Source of the DNA: JAJZXY01 sp046706185
GTDB taxonomy: Archaea; Thermoplasmatota; Thermoplasmata; Sysuiplasmatales; Sysuiplasmataceae
DNA length: 64,000 nucleotides
Direction of reading: 5' to 3'
Assembly: GCA_046706185.1 (NCBI GenBank)
Contig: JBJKPR010000004.1
Location: 7,108-71,107 of the forward strand
The notes under the pieces are model-generated. The model was given only the letters and a program-made list of their open reading frames with translations. It was not told where the DNA came from and did not search any database. A program made the position numbers and the translations under genes. Positions within the stretch are counted from its first letter, which is position 1. The number at the start of each line of letters is the position of its first letter. Below are positions 17,068-26,281 of this stretch, in pieces.

Positions 17068-17299
17068 GTGTTCCGCTCGCTTTTTGATATGTGCGCGTTA
17101 TATCAATTTTGCACGTTCGCGCCTCTCCTGAGAAGTTCTGTTTCGACAATACTTGGATGATGTATACCAATCTGTAAGTTGAGACGGAATCTTTCCCTGA
17201 TAGTCACTAAAATGTGGACAATGTTCTGAAATTTCATAGACATTCTGCATTATATTCAATTACGAATATCGTATGTAGATAACAATCAACGCACTCGAC

Positions 17300-17348
17300 T
17301 GTTGCATTGCCTTCATTGTTGCAATGTGACGCCAACCGAACTGTTGCA
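17300..17348 (+). repeat. three direct repeats TGTTGCA
   Basis: Copies start at 17300, 17317 and 17342 (spacing 17 and 25 nt) and end 13 nt before the TATA-like box of the downstream gene. The middle copy also forms the inverted repeat CATTG-TTG-CAATG. This is the usual position for an activator or BRE-region operator. Confidence 0.4.
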
Positions 17349-17360
17349 CTGGTAACAAAC

Positions 17361-17370
17361 GATTATATAG
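17361..17370 (+). promoter_or_regulatory. TATA-like promoter of the saccharopine-dehydrogenase-like gene
   Basis: GATTATATAG. Transcription would start near 17392, leaving a leader of about 50 nt that includes the small hairpin at 17404-17424. Confidence 0.45.
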
Positions 17371-17442
17371 GCAGCGCCGGTCAATGGGAAGCGGACAGTA
17401 GGTGCTGCATTCTTTGAGTGCAGCCCCGCAAGTGGTGGAATT

Positions 17443-18588
17443 TTGGAAGTTCTGTTAATAGGAACGGGCGGAGTAGGAACAGTGATTGCAAGGCATCTCG
17501 CACGGAGCAACAGTGTGGACAAACTGCTTCTTGCGGATATAGACATCGAGCAGGCCGAAAAAGTTGCGAGAAAAGTCGGAAAGCGCAAGGCCGAAGCGAT
17601 TAAGCTCGACGCGGGAAACAAGTCGCAGGTAGACAGGGCATTGAAGCACAAGGGGCTCGTTGTAAACTCCTCCCTGCCAAGGTTCAACGATCTCCTCATG
17701 GAGTCTGCTCTCAGGCACCACGTAAGATATGTGGACCTTGCGCTTGACAGTGAAGTGAAACCTTATCGCATGGGCAAGTTGTGGAAGAAGGAAGGGGTGG
17801 CTGCTGTTATCGGCGTAGGGGAGGATCCTGGGATAAGCAATGTTGCAGCACGTTATGCATCGGACAACCTTGACGCCGTGAAGTCTATCAGGATAAGGGA
17901 TGGTGAAACAGCAAACAGCCGGAAGTATCCGTTCGTGTGCCTTTTCTCACCAGCCACATTCATTCAGGAGACGATGGAGGAGCCTGCAATTTTCAGGGAG
18001 GGCAAACTGCAGAAGATCAAACGGCTCAGCGACAGGGAGGTGTACGACTTCCCGGAGGGCATAGGAGAGCTTCCTGTATACAGTGTTAATCATGAAGAAG
18101 TTTACAGCCTGCCGAAGAACATAGGCAAAGGCGTCCAGTACGTCGATTTCAAGCTTGCTCTGACTGATGACACGCTCAAGTATCTTGATGTGCTCAACAG
18201 TCTCGGGCTGATGTCTGACAAGGCAATAAAGGTCGGCAGAGCGGAGATAAGACCCAGGGATCTCACTCTCAAGCTGATACCACAACCGGCTGAACTCGGT
18301 TCAGACATTACAGGAAAGGCGGTGCTCCTTGTCGAGGTAGAGGGGACCAAGGGGGGCAGAGAAGTGAAGCACACCATATACTGTCACATTGATCACGGCG
18401 AGTCGTACAGAAAGTACGGCGTCACCGGAACATCGTTTCTTACAGGAACGGGGGCTGCCGCGGGAGCGTTGCAGCTCATCGAGACTGAAGGTCTGGCGGG
18501 GGTCTACGCTCCAGAGCAGCTTGACGCCGCAAGATACTTCGAAATACTCGAAGACCTTGGTGTCAAGCCCGTACACATCGAGGAGTAA
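17443..18588 (+). CDS. saccharopine dehydrogenase-like / lysine 6-dehydrogenase-like oxidoreductase
   Basis: A 381-aa protein with an N-terminal NAD(P)-binding fold (VLLIGTGGVGTVIARHLA, then LADIDIEQAEKVA) and a C-terminal saccharopine-reductase-like domain. GVGEDPGISNVAARYA is typical of the L-lysine 6-dehydrogenase branch. Possible substrates are saccharopine, lysine or carboxynorspermidine; sequence alone does not decide. The start is a TTG at 17443 directly before the Rossmann strand. No lysine genes flank it. The 10-nt gap to the convergent PAC2 gene leaves no room for further elements. Confidence 0.72.
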   Translation: MEVLLIGTGGVGTVIARHLARSNSVDKLLLADIDIEQAEKVARKVGKRKAEAIKLDAGNKSQVDRALKHKGLVVNSSLPRFNDLLMESALRHHVRYVDLALDSEVKPYRMGKLWKKEGVAAVIGVGEDPGISNVAARYASDNLDAVKSIRIRDGETANSRKYPFVCLFSPATFIQETMEEPAIFREGKLQKIKRLSDREVYDFPEGIGELPVYSVNHEEVYSLPKNIGKGVQYVDFKLALTDDTLKYLDVLNSLGLMSDKAIKVGRAEIRPRDLTLKLIPQPAELGSDITGKAVLLVEVEGTKGGREVKHTIYCHIDHGESYRKYGVTGTSFLTGTGAAAGALQLIETEGLAGVYAPEQLDAARYFEILEDLGVKPVHIEE

Positions 18589-18598
18589 GGGGAGACAT

Positions 18599-19339
18599 TC
18601 ACCTGTACATGGATACGAGGGAGCGCAGCCTGTCTGACTTCGCCTCTTTCCTCATTCTGTTTTCCCTCGTTTCCATCTGAACTGCAACGTCGCATATGGG
18701 ACCGCAGTCGAGGTCGTATTTCAGGCAGAGCCTGTCAACAGCGTGCACCATGAGTGCCGCAGCTGCAGTGTCCCTTGCATTGTCGTTTGTCTCTGTTAGA
18801 AGGGCGATCGTGTTCAGGCCGTTCTTCATCCCTTCATGAAGCAGCAGGCCAGGGATGCCAGTGACGTATCCCTCCTCCAGCATCTCAATACCTGCATTCT
18901 TGAGCATGTGAACGCCCGCCTCGCTCGACGCAGTGCCGTAAACCGCAACCTCCCTGTGCTCCATCTCCTCGCTCTCAACAAGCATCCCCTGGGGGGAAAG
19001 GAGGAGTGTTGCTTTCGCAGACTGGGCCCACTTGACTATCTCAGAAGCCACCTCCCTGATCGCGCTTTCAGGTGCGGGCAATTCAGATTTGACAACTGCC
19101 AGCTTGGTGCCGCTCGGGAGTTTTCCGCCATATACTGTAATCGTTGGAACAGGTCTGTGCTTTCTGACAACAGTGACCGGGGGCATCGCCTGAATGTCGA
19201 GATCCACCATTGGTTTGAGGTTGAAAAAATCTATTATGTAACGGCCAGTGATCGATGCGATACCGCCGATTCCAGGAAACGACTCGATTACAATCGGTCC
19301 CCTCTGTACGAGCCGCTTCTGGTTGCTCAATTTACTCAT
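18599..19339 (-). CDS. proteasome assembly chaperone (PAC2) family protein
   Basis: A 246-aa PAC2-type protein: IVIESFPGIGGIASITGRYI at the N-terminus and the later segments EEGYVTGIPGLLLHEG and LLTETNDNARDTAAAALMV fit the archaeal family. Eukaryotic relatives help assemble proteasome core particles; archaeal homologues are poorly understood, so the function is only by family. The ATG at 19339 lies about 27 nt from a TATA-like box (19362-19372, minus strand), indicating a leaderless mRNA. Confidence 0.82.
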   Translation of the reverse strand: MSKLSNQKRLVQRGPIVIESFPGIGGIASITGRYIIDFFNLKPMVDLDIQAMPPVTVVRKHRPVPTITVYGGKLPSGTKLAVVKSELPAPESAIREVASEIVKWAQSAKATLLLSPQGMLVESEEMEHREVAVYGTASSEAGVHMLKNAGIEMLEEGYVTGIPGLLLHEGMKNGLNTIALLTETNDNARDTAAAALMVHAVDRLCLKYDLDCGPICDVAVQMETRENRMRKEAKSDRLRSLVSMYR

Positions 19340-19361
19340 ATCAACGTAGTAACATCTACAG

Positions 19362-19372
19362 GTTTAAAAAAC
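19362..19372 (-). promoter_or_regulatory. TATA-like promoter of the PAC2 gene
   Basis: GTTTTTTAAAC on the minus strand, centred about 27 nt before the ATG at 19339. Confidence 0.5.
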
Positions 19373-19432
19373 TGTTAGTAAAATGGTAAGAAGTGATAAT
19401 TTCGGAGCCACAAGTTGGTACGGGCGGAACAA

Positions 19433-19489
19433 TTTACCATCACTCTATTTACCGTTAGTATCGTCATTATTCCGGCCGCATTATTTACC
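19433..19489 (+). repeat. TTTACC repeats upstream of the starch-utilisation locus
   Basis: TTTACC occurs at 19433, 19448 and 19484, and the reverse form TGGTAA at 19384-19389. GTTAGTA is also repeated (near 19374 and 19454). The array lies between the divergent PAC2 and GH57 promoters, upstream of the TATA-like T-rich element (TTTTTATT, near 19516-19524). These may be operator copies for a maltodextrin regulator; no regulator gene is present in the locus. Confidence 0.4.
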
Positions 19490-19570
19490 GGCCAAGCCTG
19501 AGATGTTAGTCGCCACCTTTTTATTCGCTTCAGGGATCGATACATCGTAAACTATGGGGGACAATAGTTT

Positions 19571-22500
19571 ATGACGTTGTACAAGAAAGTCATAGTATTG
19601 GTAGTTGTAGCGCTATTTCTCACGACCGCACTGTCTGTATTGAGCACTGGCCAGCAGGCATCCAGGCCCTCCGGGGCTGTGGTGTCGAACTCGCCTTCGG
19701 CATCCGGTGCCAGCATGCCCAATTTCACATACAGCAATGTCACCTTCACTGGCAATGCATCTTATGATTTCCCTGCAGGAGCATTGCTTTACACAAATCT
19801 GGTGGATCCGTGGGGCGCTGGCAACAACGTAGTGAACCTGTACGGTACATGGAATGAGACAACGCTGTTTGTGGCAGTCGACGGAGTTGTTTTCGGGGGC
19901 AACAACTTCATGCTTGCGATCTCGAACAACTCCGCTTACGGGACAAAGAACCTTTCGACAAACAACCTGGGAGTCTATGAGCGAAATATAACATTCACAA
20001 AACCGGTGAATTTCCTGTATTTTGTCAACAGCGCGACGATTGGCGTGGTTGACGCCTATGCAGTCACCTCTCTTCCAAACGAGTCGACAGTGCTTGCTCC
20101 CATATCTGCTGGGTCATTTGTCTACAACAACCTCTCGACAGGGAATGTAATCGAAGTGGCTCTTAACTTCTCAACCATCTTCCCGGCATTCCCTTCGGGC
20201 GCCTCAGTCAGCCTCTACTCAAGCATTTTCGGAGGTGCGGGGCCTTATGTTGGTCCAACAATTCCTTCAGGCCAGGCTTACGGTGTGACCTATTTCACAC
20301 CCAACCTTGTTTCGCACGACGTCGGTAACTACGTGCTTGAAAATGCATTCTACACCCTGTATCTGGATCCGAACGACATGGGCATACCCGAGCAGGGCAT
20401 ACTGCCCAATTATGTCGATGGTCTGTCTTTCCACAACATAGCATTCACAGGAGATCCGTCATCTGATTTCAAGCCATCCGAAAAGGCAATGATGAACACA
20501 AACACGATGTGGAGTACTTCCAACCTGCTGAATTCAAGCTACATTAGCTGGAATTACACCACTCTCTTCCTGGGTGTGAATGCCACTGCAAACGGCAACT
20601 GGATATACCTCTTCCTATCCAACAACACAGGCTCAGGAATCGGAGCATACAACATATCCAATTTTGCGAACATCACTGGCAACGAACATGCTTACGGCAG
20701 AAACATACTGTTCACTAGCCCGGTAAATTACGTGATAGCCGTTCAGTACAATTCATTCTCTCAGCCGTTCTATATGGTTGCATACAAGATACTGTCCACT
20801 ACAGCGCAGAGCAACACGTCCGTCCTGCTTGAGAACATAACAACTGCAATCGGAAGCACGCTGACAAAGACCGGTCTTGAATTTTCCATGCCGTTCGATA
20901 TGATTTTCAATATAAGCAGCACATGGGCCACAGGCACAGGTCCTCTTTTCCTCCCGTACAGTTCGATAAGCATGGCAGCAGCAGTGGTAGGTGGACAGGG
21001 GGGCGCATACGTCGGTCCGACGCTGCCTGCGGGGCAGGGCGGTGCATACACCGGCTATTACAATGCATACCATACCATAGGGGCGTATGACGGCGGTTAT
21101 GACCTGTTCAACACCTTCTTCACAGAGGCGATAGATCCGTACGGCCAGGGTGTTCCGGCCGTCCAGATAAGTCCGATTTACACTTACGGCTATACATACC
21201 ACAGCGTCAAGTTCACTGGCAGCGTTGCGAACGATTTTGCCCAGCCGGAGATCATAGGTAACAACACAGCCACACCATGGGGCGTTGATAATACGCTCAC
21301 GAACCTGTACATGACGTGGAACTACACTCATCTGTTCATTGGTGTCAATGCCTCTCTTGCTCCGGGCAACAACCTGCTTGTTGCAATTTCAAACGGCACC
21401 TTTTTCGGTTCAATAAACCTGTCGAACTCCAACGTCGCTTCCCTGCAGAGAAACATAACCTTCACAGAGTATGTCAATTTCATTTATACACAGGCGGGCG
21501 GAGACACGAACGGGTACCTGTATAGAGTGATACCTGGCCAGACAAACTCGACGCAGACCAACTTCACACTTATCGGAACTTTCCCTGTTGCCGCTGACGG
21601 TTCCGAGTTCAGCATCAACTTCAACACACTCTTCCCGAACCAGACTTCCATGGCAGGCCAATTCGCAGTTCCTATAAGCGCCTCTGTTTCCATTGCAGCC
21701 GCTGTTTACGGCGGAAGCGGCCCATGGGTCGGACCAACCATACCTACGGGTCAGAGCTATACAGGTTCAGGCACTACATGGGAAACGATCAGCTCCTTCA
21801 TCATCAAGGACATCGACCCGAACAATGACGGATATGCAAATCCTGGCATAATGCCCAGCTTCATTCCAGTTGTGTTCTCAGGCAGCCCGATAAACCTGAA
21901 CATAATATTCAACGACCACCAGCCTCTGTATGGCGCGGTTGGTTCTGACTACTGGATGCTTCCATGGACCGCTGTTCATCTTGCAGAGTACATGGAACAG
22001 GCGCTCATACTTCGCCAGTATCCGGACGTCAACATTACATATTCCCTGTCAGGCTCTCTTCTCTACCAGATAGAGGCAATAGCCAACGGTGCGTTCAACA
22101 ACAGCTATCTGATGGCTGCATTCATTCCGCAGAGCCAGTGGGACAACACGCTTTACCAGCAGATTAACCAGTATGGCGATACATTCCTCACCTCATTTGC
22201 ACCTCCCGAGGAGTGGAATACAACAACCGTGAGGTATGTGCTTGAGTACGCTCTCGCATTCAATACACCAGCATGGGTTTACTCGGCCGGCACACCTGCG
22301 TCAGACCTCTACCAGCAGCTTTTCGCTAATGAATCCGCACATGTACAGCTCAACGACAGCGCATTGACCAACGCTCTTGCGGAGTATTTCCTGTGGTCAC
22401 TGAGCTACCCGACCTTCACAGGCATGCTTGGCTCCCAGTATGCTGATTCCACAGTATGGGGCATGTACAACCAGACTGCGTTCTCGATTTCAGATATTGT

Positions 22501-25500
22501 GACTATAATGCACTATTACGAAGTCGAGGCCAACATCACAATTTTTGCCTTCAAGTCGGGAATGATTTCAGTCAGCAACCCGGCAGGCAATGTTGAGCTG
22601 CTTACAACTCCATTCGACCATCCGATACTCCCGCTGCTCCTGATGAACAACTGGACTGGTGGAACTGGCGATGTAATAACAAAAGGTGTCTGGTCGAGCG
22701 ATGTGATTGCACAGCTCACGATCGGAACGCAGATATTCAACCAGACGTTCGGAGAGGATCCTGTCGGCCTGTGGTCTCCTGAGCAGGTTGTTTCGAGCGA
22801 TATAATACCGTACCTGAACCAGAGCGGATACCTGTGGACATCCTCCGCAGACAGCACTCTTGCAGGTGCAGGCATTCCCATACCAAGCGCGATTGCGCCG
22901 TCGGCTCAGCAGATGGAAAACCTCTACACGCCATACAACATCACTGTTAGCGGAAGCTCCGTCGCCATGGTCTTCAGGGATTCCACTCTTTCAAATGACT
23001 GGGGTTTCAACTACGGCAATATGGCAAGTACACAGGGCAACTGGGCACCTGTCAACTCATTCATGAACTATCTGAAGAACGTTTATGCAACCGTTCCAAA
23101 GGCTGACCATCAGAACGTAACAGTCACCGTCGCTCTCGACGGTGAAAACTGGATGTTCATGTCACCCTTCCCGATGGACGGGGTGCCGTTCCTGCAGAAC
23201 CTCTATCTCGCGCTTCAGCAGAATTCTTCCTGGCTGCACACGACAACGATGAGGCAGCTGCTCGCCACGAACCCTGTCATGCCGACGCTCTCGAACCTCC
23301 CGATAGGCTCGTGGAATGCTCAGCCGACAGGGACAGGCGTTTCACAGTATGTCGGTCAATGGGCGGGGCACCAGCCCCAGGATGCAACATGGGAGCAGCT
23401 TGCACTCGTCCGTTCATTGGTGGTCTCATACGGGCAGCAGCACAGCCTGTCGCAGCCCATGTCTTTGACAACACTTCAGTCTTCGAATTACTACCCGTTC
23501 CTCGGACAGTGGAACCTGACAACAGCTCAGGACAAGTACAACAGGGCCTGGATGGACATATACGCGGCTGAAGGTTCTGATACCTTCTTCGCGTTTAATC
23601 CTGCGAACCAGGATCTGACCGCCCAGAACGCGATCGTGTTCGAATACATCATAAGGCAGGAAATGACAGACGCACTGACTGTCCTCGGTCTTCCGCTCAC
23701 ACCCTTCCTGCAGTCCAACTGGAGCTCGCCCCTGAACCCGACCGTCTACGGGTCAAACAGTTCGATATCGCCTCCTATTTCGGGCTCTCTCTACAATACA
23801 GCTCAGTACAGCGGCGGAACTGCATACTCCGTCAACAACAACTTTGCATGGCAGGGTTCATACCAGTACCAGGCAAACGGCCCCTCCAAATCGCTTGGCA
23901 TCAACACAATCTACTATGCCTTTGACCCGAACAACCTTTACTTTGGAATTAGCGTCAACGGCAACACGAGGGACTACGCCGCGCCCAACTCGTACACGCC
24001 TGCACCCCTGGCCATTCAGATATACCTCTCCCAGGTCAACCCTGGCATTGGCAACCTGCTCGGCCTCAGCATACCCAACAGCGTCTTCACAACCTCATCC
24101 GGCGTCCCGCTTGAATTCGCCGCTGCGTATATGGTAAGCATTCAGGGTGTTTCAGTCACGCCATCCGGGTCGGCAAATGTTGTTGTTTACAACTCAGGGA
24201 CCCAGGGCGACTGGATATTCAACACCACTCTCCCGAGCGGTTATGTCGGCAACATACTCGAACTGTCTGTCCCGCTGAGAAACCTGAACATGATACCTGG
24301 CAACGCGATAACGTTCGCAATTGCAACAGTCAACCAGACCACTCATGAGACAGACCTTGCCGGTCCGTTGCATTTCCTGATACCTTCCTCACTTGCCAAG
24401 CTCTCTCTCGTCTCCACAATACAGAACACCGCGGCGGACAACGGACCGGGTAACTACACTTACCCCCTGCTCACTGCTGCATACCCGCCAGGGAGCGTCG
24501 ACATGCAGTGGGTAAACGTTTCGCTGAACAGCTTCCTCGTCGAGTTCAACATAACATTCGGTGCTCTTGAGAATTATTTCACAGGCGACTACGGCTTCTC
24601 TGACCCGATTGTTGACATTTACATCCACACAGCCAACGGGACCGCCGGAAACACGGCCATGCTTCAGGGACCAAATGCAAACGTCTCCTCCAACTACGCA
24701 TGGCAGTGGGTAATACAGGCTTGCGGCTATGCTGCAAACAGCTACGTGCAGAACTACCAGGGACAGCAGTTCCCGTCATCGGTGCTCATTTCAGCGAACA
24801 TATCGACGAAGACAGTGTCAATACAGGTGCCGCTATCACTGATTGGCAAGGACATACTGAACTACGGTTATGTGATCGTGGCAGGCTTCCAGGACGGCTA
24901 CGGCACCAACGGCTGGAAATCTGTCTATCCTGTGGCCGACACGTATCATGGTTCAGGCTGGTCCAATGCGAACTCTCCGAACATATACAGCTACATAGCG
25001 CCAAACATGGTCGATCCATCTTCGACAGTGACCCAGCAGTCCGCATTGTCGACGTTCACCACCACTCATGTGGCGTCTCTGCCCGGTATCTATCTGCCGC
25101 GCACACAGGCACCGGTACAGCCGACGGGCCAGGTCAAGCCCACGAATTCGGTTGTTGGTTACAACCAGCTCACCTCCAGATACATGTCGTTCTACAACTT
25201 GAACAGGAGCGTGTACTGGACAACATCCACAAACGGTCAGATATGGGGAACCCCTGTCAAGCTGTTTGACGCGACCGGTGACATAAACGACCTTTCCTTC
25301 TACTCATTCTCAGGCCTCACATATCTGCTTGCGACAAGTTCCAGCACCCTCTGGGCTGTCAATCTCACCAGCGGCGTTGCGATCATGACATTCACCTCCA
25401 ACTTCACAATCAAGGCATCGTCGATAACGGCCTTCCATAACGTGCCTTACGCGTTCCTTTACGATGGCACCTCTGTCAGGGTGATGAACATATCTGAGAA

Positions 25501-26089
25501 CAACACGCTCGTCCAGATAGGCTCAATGGCCCTTGTTGCCACAAACATGTCAGTCTATTCGAATGCCAGCAGCACCTATCTCGCCTACACAGACGGGAAT
25601 AATGTGTCTATACTCTCAGTGAGCCTGACGGCCTCGAAGGCAACATTCGTCAACGATGCGTTCACCTTCGTAAACAAGACGAACAACACTGTCATAGGCC
25701 ATCTGTTCCTCTCAGTCAACAAGTTCGGCCAGTTCATACTTGCATACACTGCTACCAATTCAAGCGGTTCGAACATACTGGTCACATACGGCAGCAGGAC
25801 ATCATCCTCGACAGTTGTCGTCACAGGCGACGGTCTTAACGACTATCCATCGGTGGTCACCTCCGTAAGCGGGAACAGGACCACGGTCATGGTCGGGTTC
25901 ACAAGCAGCGGTGGTTCAGGTAACGTCTACTTCATACCCTCTAGCGTCGCTTCCTTCACATACACTCCTACGGCTCCCGCTCCAGCAGCTGCTCCGTTCC
26001 CGGTCCTCGGCATCGTGCTCATCGTAGTGGCGGCAGTTCTTGTCGTCGCAGGAGTGCTTGTCTACAGGGCCTATTCGAAGAGGGAGTGA
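19571..26089 (+). CDS. surface-anchored GH57 amylopullulanase-like enzyme, multidomain
   Basis: A 2172-aa secreted protein. Order: signal peptide (residues 1 to about 30); three tandem beta-rich modules of about 230-260 aa starting near 53, 285 and 542 (each with a VxFTG start, an NITFT strand and GPxVGPTxPxGQ); GH57 catalytic domain about 775-1390; a glucodextranase-C/DOMON-like region about 1400-1810; a propeller-like tail; a membrane helix about 2143-2165 and a basic end. GH57 marks: DHQP (H783), PFDHPILPLL (1014 on), GLWSPEQ with probable nucleophile E1071, ALDGENW with probable acid/base D1190. Numerous N-x-S/T sequons fit an exported glycoprotein. It should cut alpha-1,4 and alpha-1,6 links of starch or glycogen at the cell surface and feed the adjacent ABC transporter. 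Confidence 0.88.
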   Translation: MTLYKKVIVLVVVALFLTTALSVLSTGQQASRPSGAVVSNSPSASGASMPNFTYSNVTFTGNASYDFPAGALLYTNLVDPWGAGNNVVNLYGTWNETTLFVAVDGVVFGGNNFMLAISNNSAYGTKNLSTNNLGVYERNITFTKPVNFLYFVNSATIGVVDAYAVTSLPNESTVLAPISAGSFVYNNLSTGNVIEVALNFSTIFPAFPSGASVSLYSSIFGGAGPYVGPTIPSGQAYGVTYFTPNLVSHDVGNYVLENAFYTLYLDPNDMGIPEQGILPNYVDGLSFHNIAFTGDPSSDFKPSEKAMMNTNTMWSTSNLLNSSYISWNYTTLFLGVNATANGNWIYLFLSNNTGSGIGAYNISNFANITGNEHAYGRNILFTSPVNYVIAVQYNSFSQPFYMVAYKILSTTAQSNTSVLLENITTAIGSTLTKTGLEFSMPFDMIFNISSTWATGTGPLFLPYSSISMAAAVVGGQGGAYVGPTLPAGQGGAYTGYYNAYHTIGAYDGGYDLFNTFFTEAIDPYGQGVPAVQISPIYTYGYTYHSVKFTGSVANDFAQPEIIGNNTATPWGVDNTLTNLYMTWNYTHLFIGVNASLAPGNNLLVAISNGTFFGSINLSNSNVASLQRNITFTEYVNFIYTQAGGDTNGYLYRVIPGQTNSTQTNFTLIGTFPVAADGSEFSINFNTLFPNQTSMAGQFAVPISASVSIAAAVYGGSGPWVGPTIPTGQSYTGSGTTWETISSFIIKDIDPNNDGYANPGIMPSFIPVVFSGSPINLNIIFNDHQPLYGAVGSDYWMLPWTAVHLAEYMEQALILRQYPDVNITYSLSGSLLYQIEAIANGAFNNSYLMAAFIPQSQWDNTLYQQINQYGDTFLTSFAPPEEWNTTTVRYVLEYALAFNTPAWVYSAGTPASDLYQQLFANESAHVQLNDSALTNALAEYFLWSLSYPTFTGMLGSQYADSTVWGMYNQTAFSISDIVTIMHYYEVEANITIFAFKSGMISVSNPAGNVELLTTPFDHPILPLLLMNNWTGGTGDVITKGVWSSDVIAQLTIGTQIFNQTFGEDPVGLWSPEQVVSSDIIPYLNQSGYLWTSSADSTLAGAGIPIPSAIAPSAQQMENLYTPYNITVSGSSVAMVFRDSTLSNDWGFNYGNMASTQGNWAPVNSFMNYLKNVYATVPKADHQNVTVTVALDGENWMFMSPFPMDGVPFLQNLYLALQQNSSWLHTTTMRQLLATNPVMPTLSNLPIGSWNAQPTGTGVSQYVGQWAGHQPQDATWEQLALVRSLVVSYGQQHSLSQPMSLTTLQSSNYYPFLGQWNLTTAQDKYNRAWMDIYAAEGSDTFFAFNPANQDLTAQNAIVFEYIIRQEMTDALTVLGLPLTPFLQSNWSSPLNPTVYGSNSSISPPISGSLYNTAQYSGGTAYSVNNNFAWQGSYQYQANGPSKSLGINTIYYAFDPNNLYFGISVNGNTRDYAAPNSYTPAPLAIQIYLSQVNPGIGNLLGLSIPNSVFTTSSGVPLEFAAAYMVSIQGVSVTPSGSANVVVYNSGTQGDWIFNTTLPSGYVGNILELSVPLRNLNMIPGNAITFAIATVNQTTHETDLAGPLHFLIPSSLAKLSLVSTIQNTAADNGPGNYTYPLLTAAYPPGSVDMQWVNVSLNSFLVEFNITFGALENYFTGDYGFSDPIVDIYIHTANGTAGNTAMLQGPNANVSSNYAWQWVIQACGYAANSYVQNYQGQQFPSSVLISANISTKTVSIQVPLSLIGKDILNYGYVIVAGFQDGYGTNGWKSVYPVADTYHGSGWSNANSPNIYSYIAPNMVDPSSTVTQQSALSTFTTTHVASLPGIYLPRTQAPVQPTGQVKPTNSVVGYNQLTSRYMSFYNLNRSVYWTTSTNGQIWGTPVKLFDATGDINDLSFYSFSGLTYLLATSSSTLWAVNLTSGVAIMTFTSNFTIKASSITAFHNVPYAFLYDGTSVRVMNISENNTLVQIGSMALVATNMSVYSNASSTYLAYTDGNNVSILSVSLTASKATFVNDAFTFVNKTNNTVIGHLFLSVNKFGQFILAYTATNSSGSNILVTYGSRTSSSTVVVTGDGLNDYPSVVTSVSGNRTTVMVGFTSSGGSGNVYFIPSSVASFTYTPTAPAPAAAPFPVLGIVLIVVAAVLVVAGVLVYRAYSKRE

Positions 26090-26130
26090 TCTCTTGACAG
26101 CGACAGGTCGAAAAACCTTTCGAATTTGCA

Positions 26131-26153
26131 GTCCGCTTCCGGGCGAAGCGGAC
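26131..26153 (+). terminator. strong stem-loop between the GH57 gene and the binding-protein gene
   Basis: GTCCGCTTC (26131-26139) pairs perfectly with GAAGCGGAC (26145-26153) around the loop CGGGC. It is followed by a modest T-rich run (TGTTTTGTTGTG). It may be a terminator, a partial terminator or an mRNA-stabilising structure; transcription direction makes the plus strand the relevant one. Confidence 0.45.
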
Positions 26154-26281
26154 ACCAAATGTTTTGTTGTGTTGCCTGACCCGTCCATCCATGTGCCTGG
26201 CTCAGTGGAGCCTGCTTTCCAAGATGTACGGGCAATTGCCTCTATTCACGGTATTCAGGAATTAGCGGGGTGTGTTGTCAT

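Larger units (their letters stand above)
17068..17442. other. intergenic regulatory region between osmC-like and saccharopine-dehydrogenase-like genes
   Basis: This 375-bp AT-richer stretch separates two divergently transcribed genes. I see no gene in it. It holds the osmC promoter at its left end, three direct copies of TGTTGCA (17300, 17317, 17342), a TATA-like box at 17361-17370 for the rightward gene, and a small hairpin (GCTGCA 17404-17409 with TGCAGC 17419-17424) in that gene's predicted leader. Confidence 0.6.
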
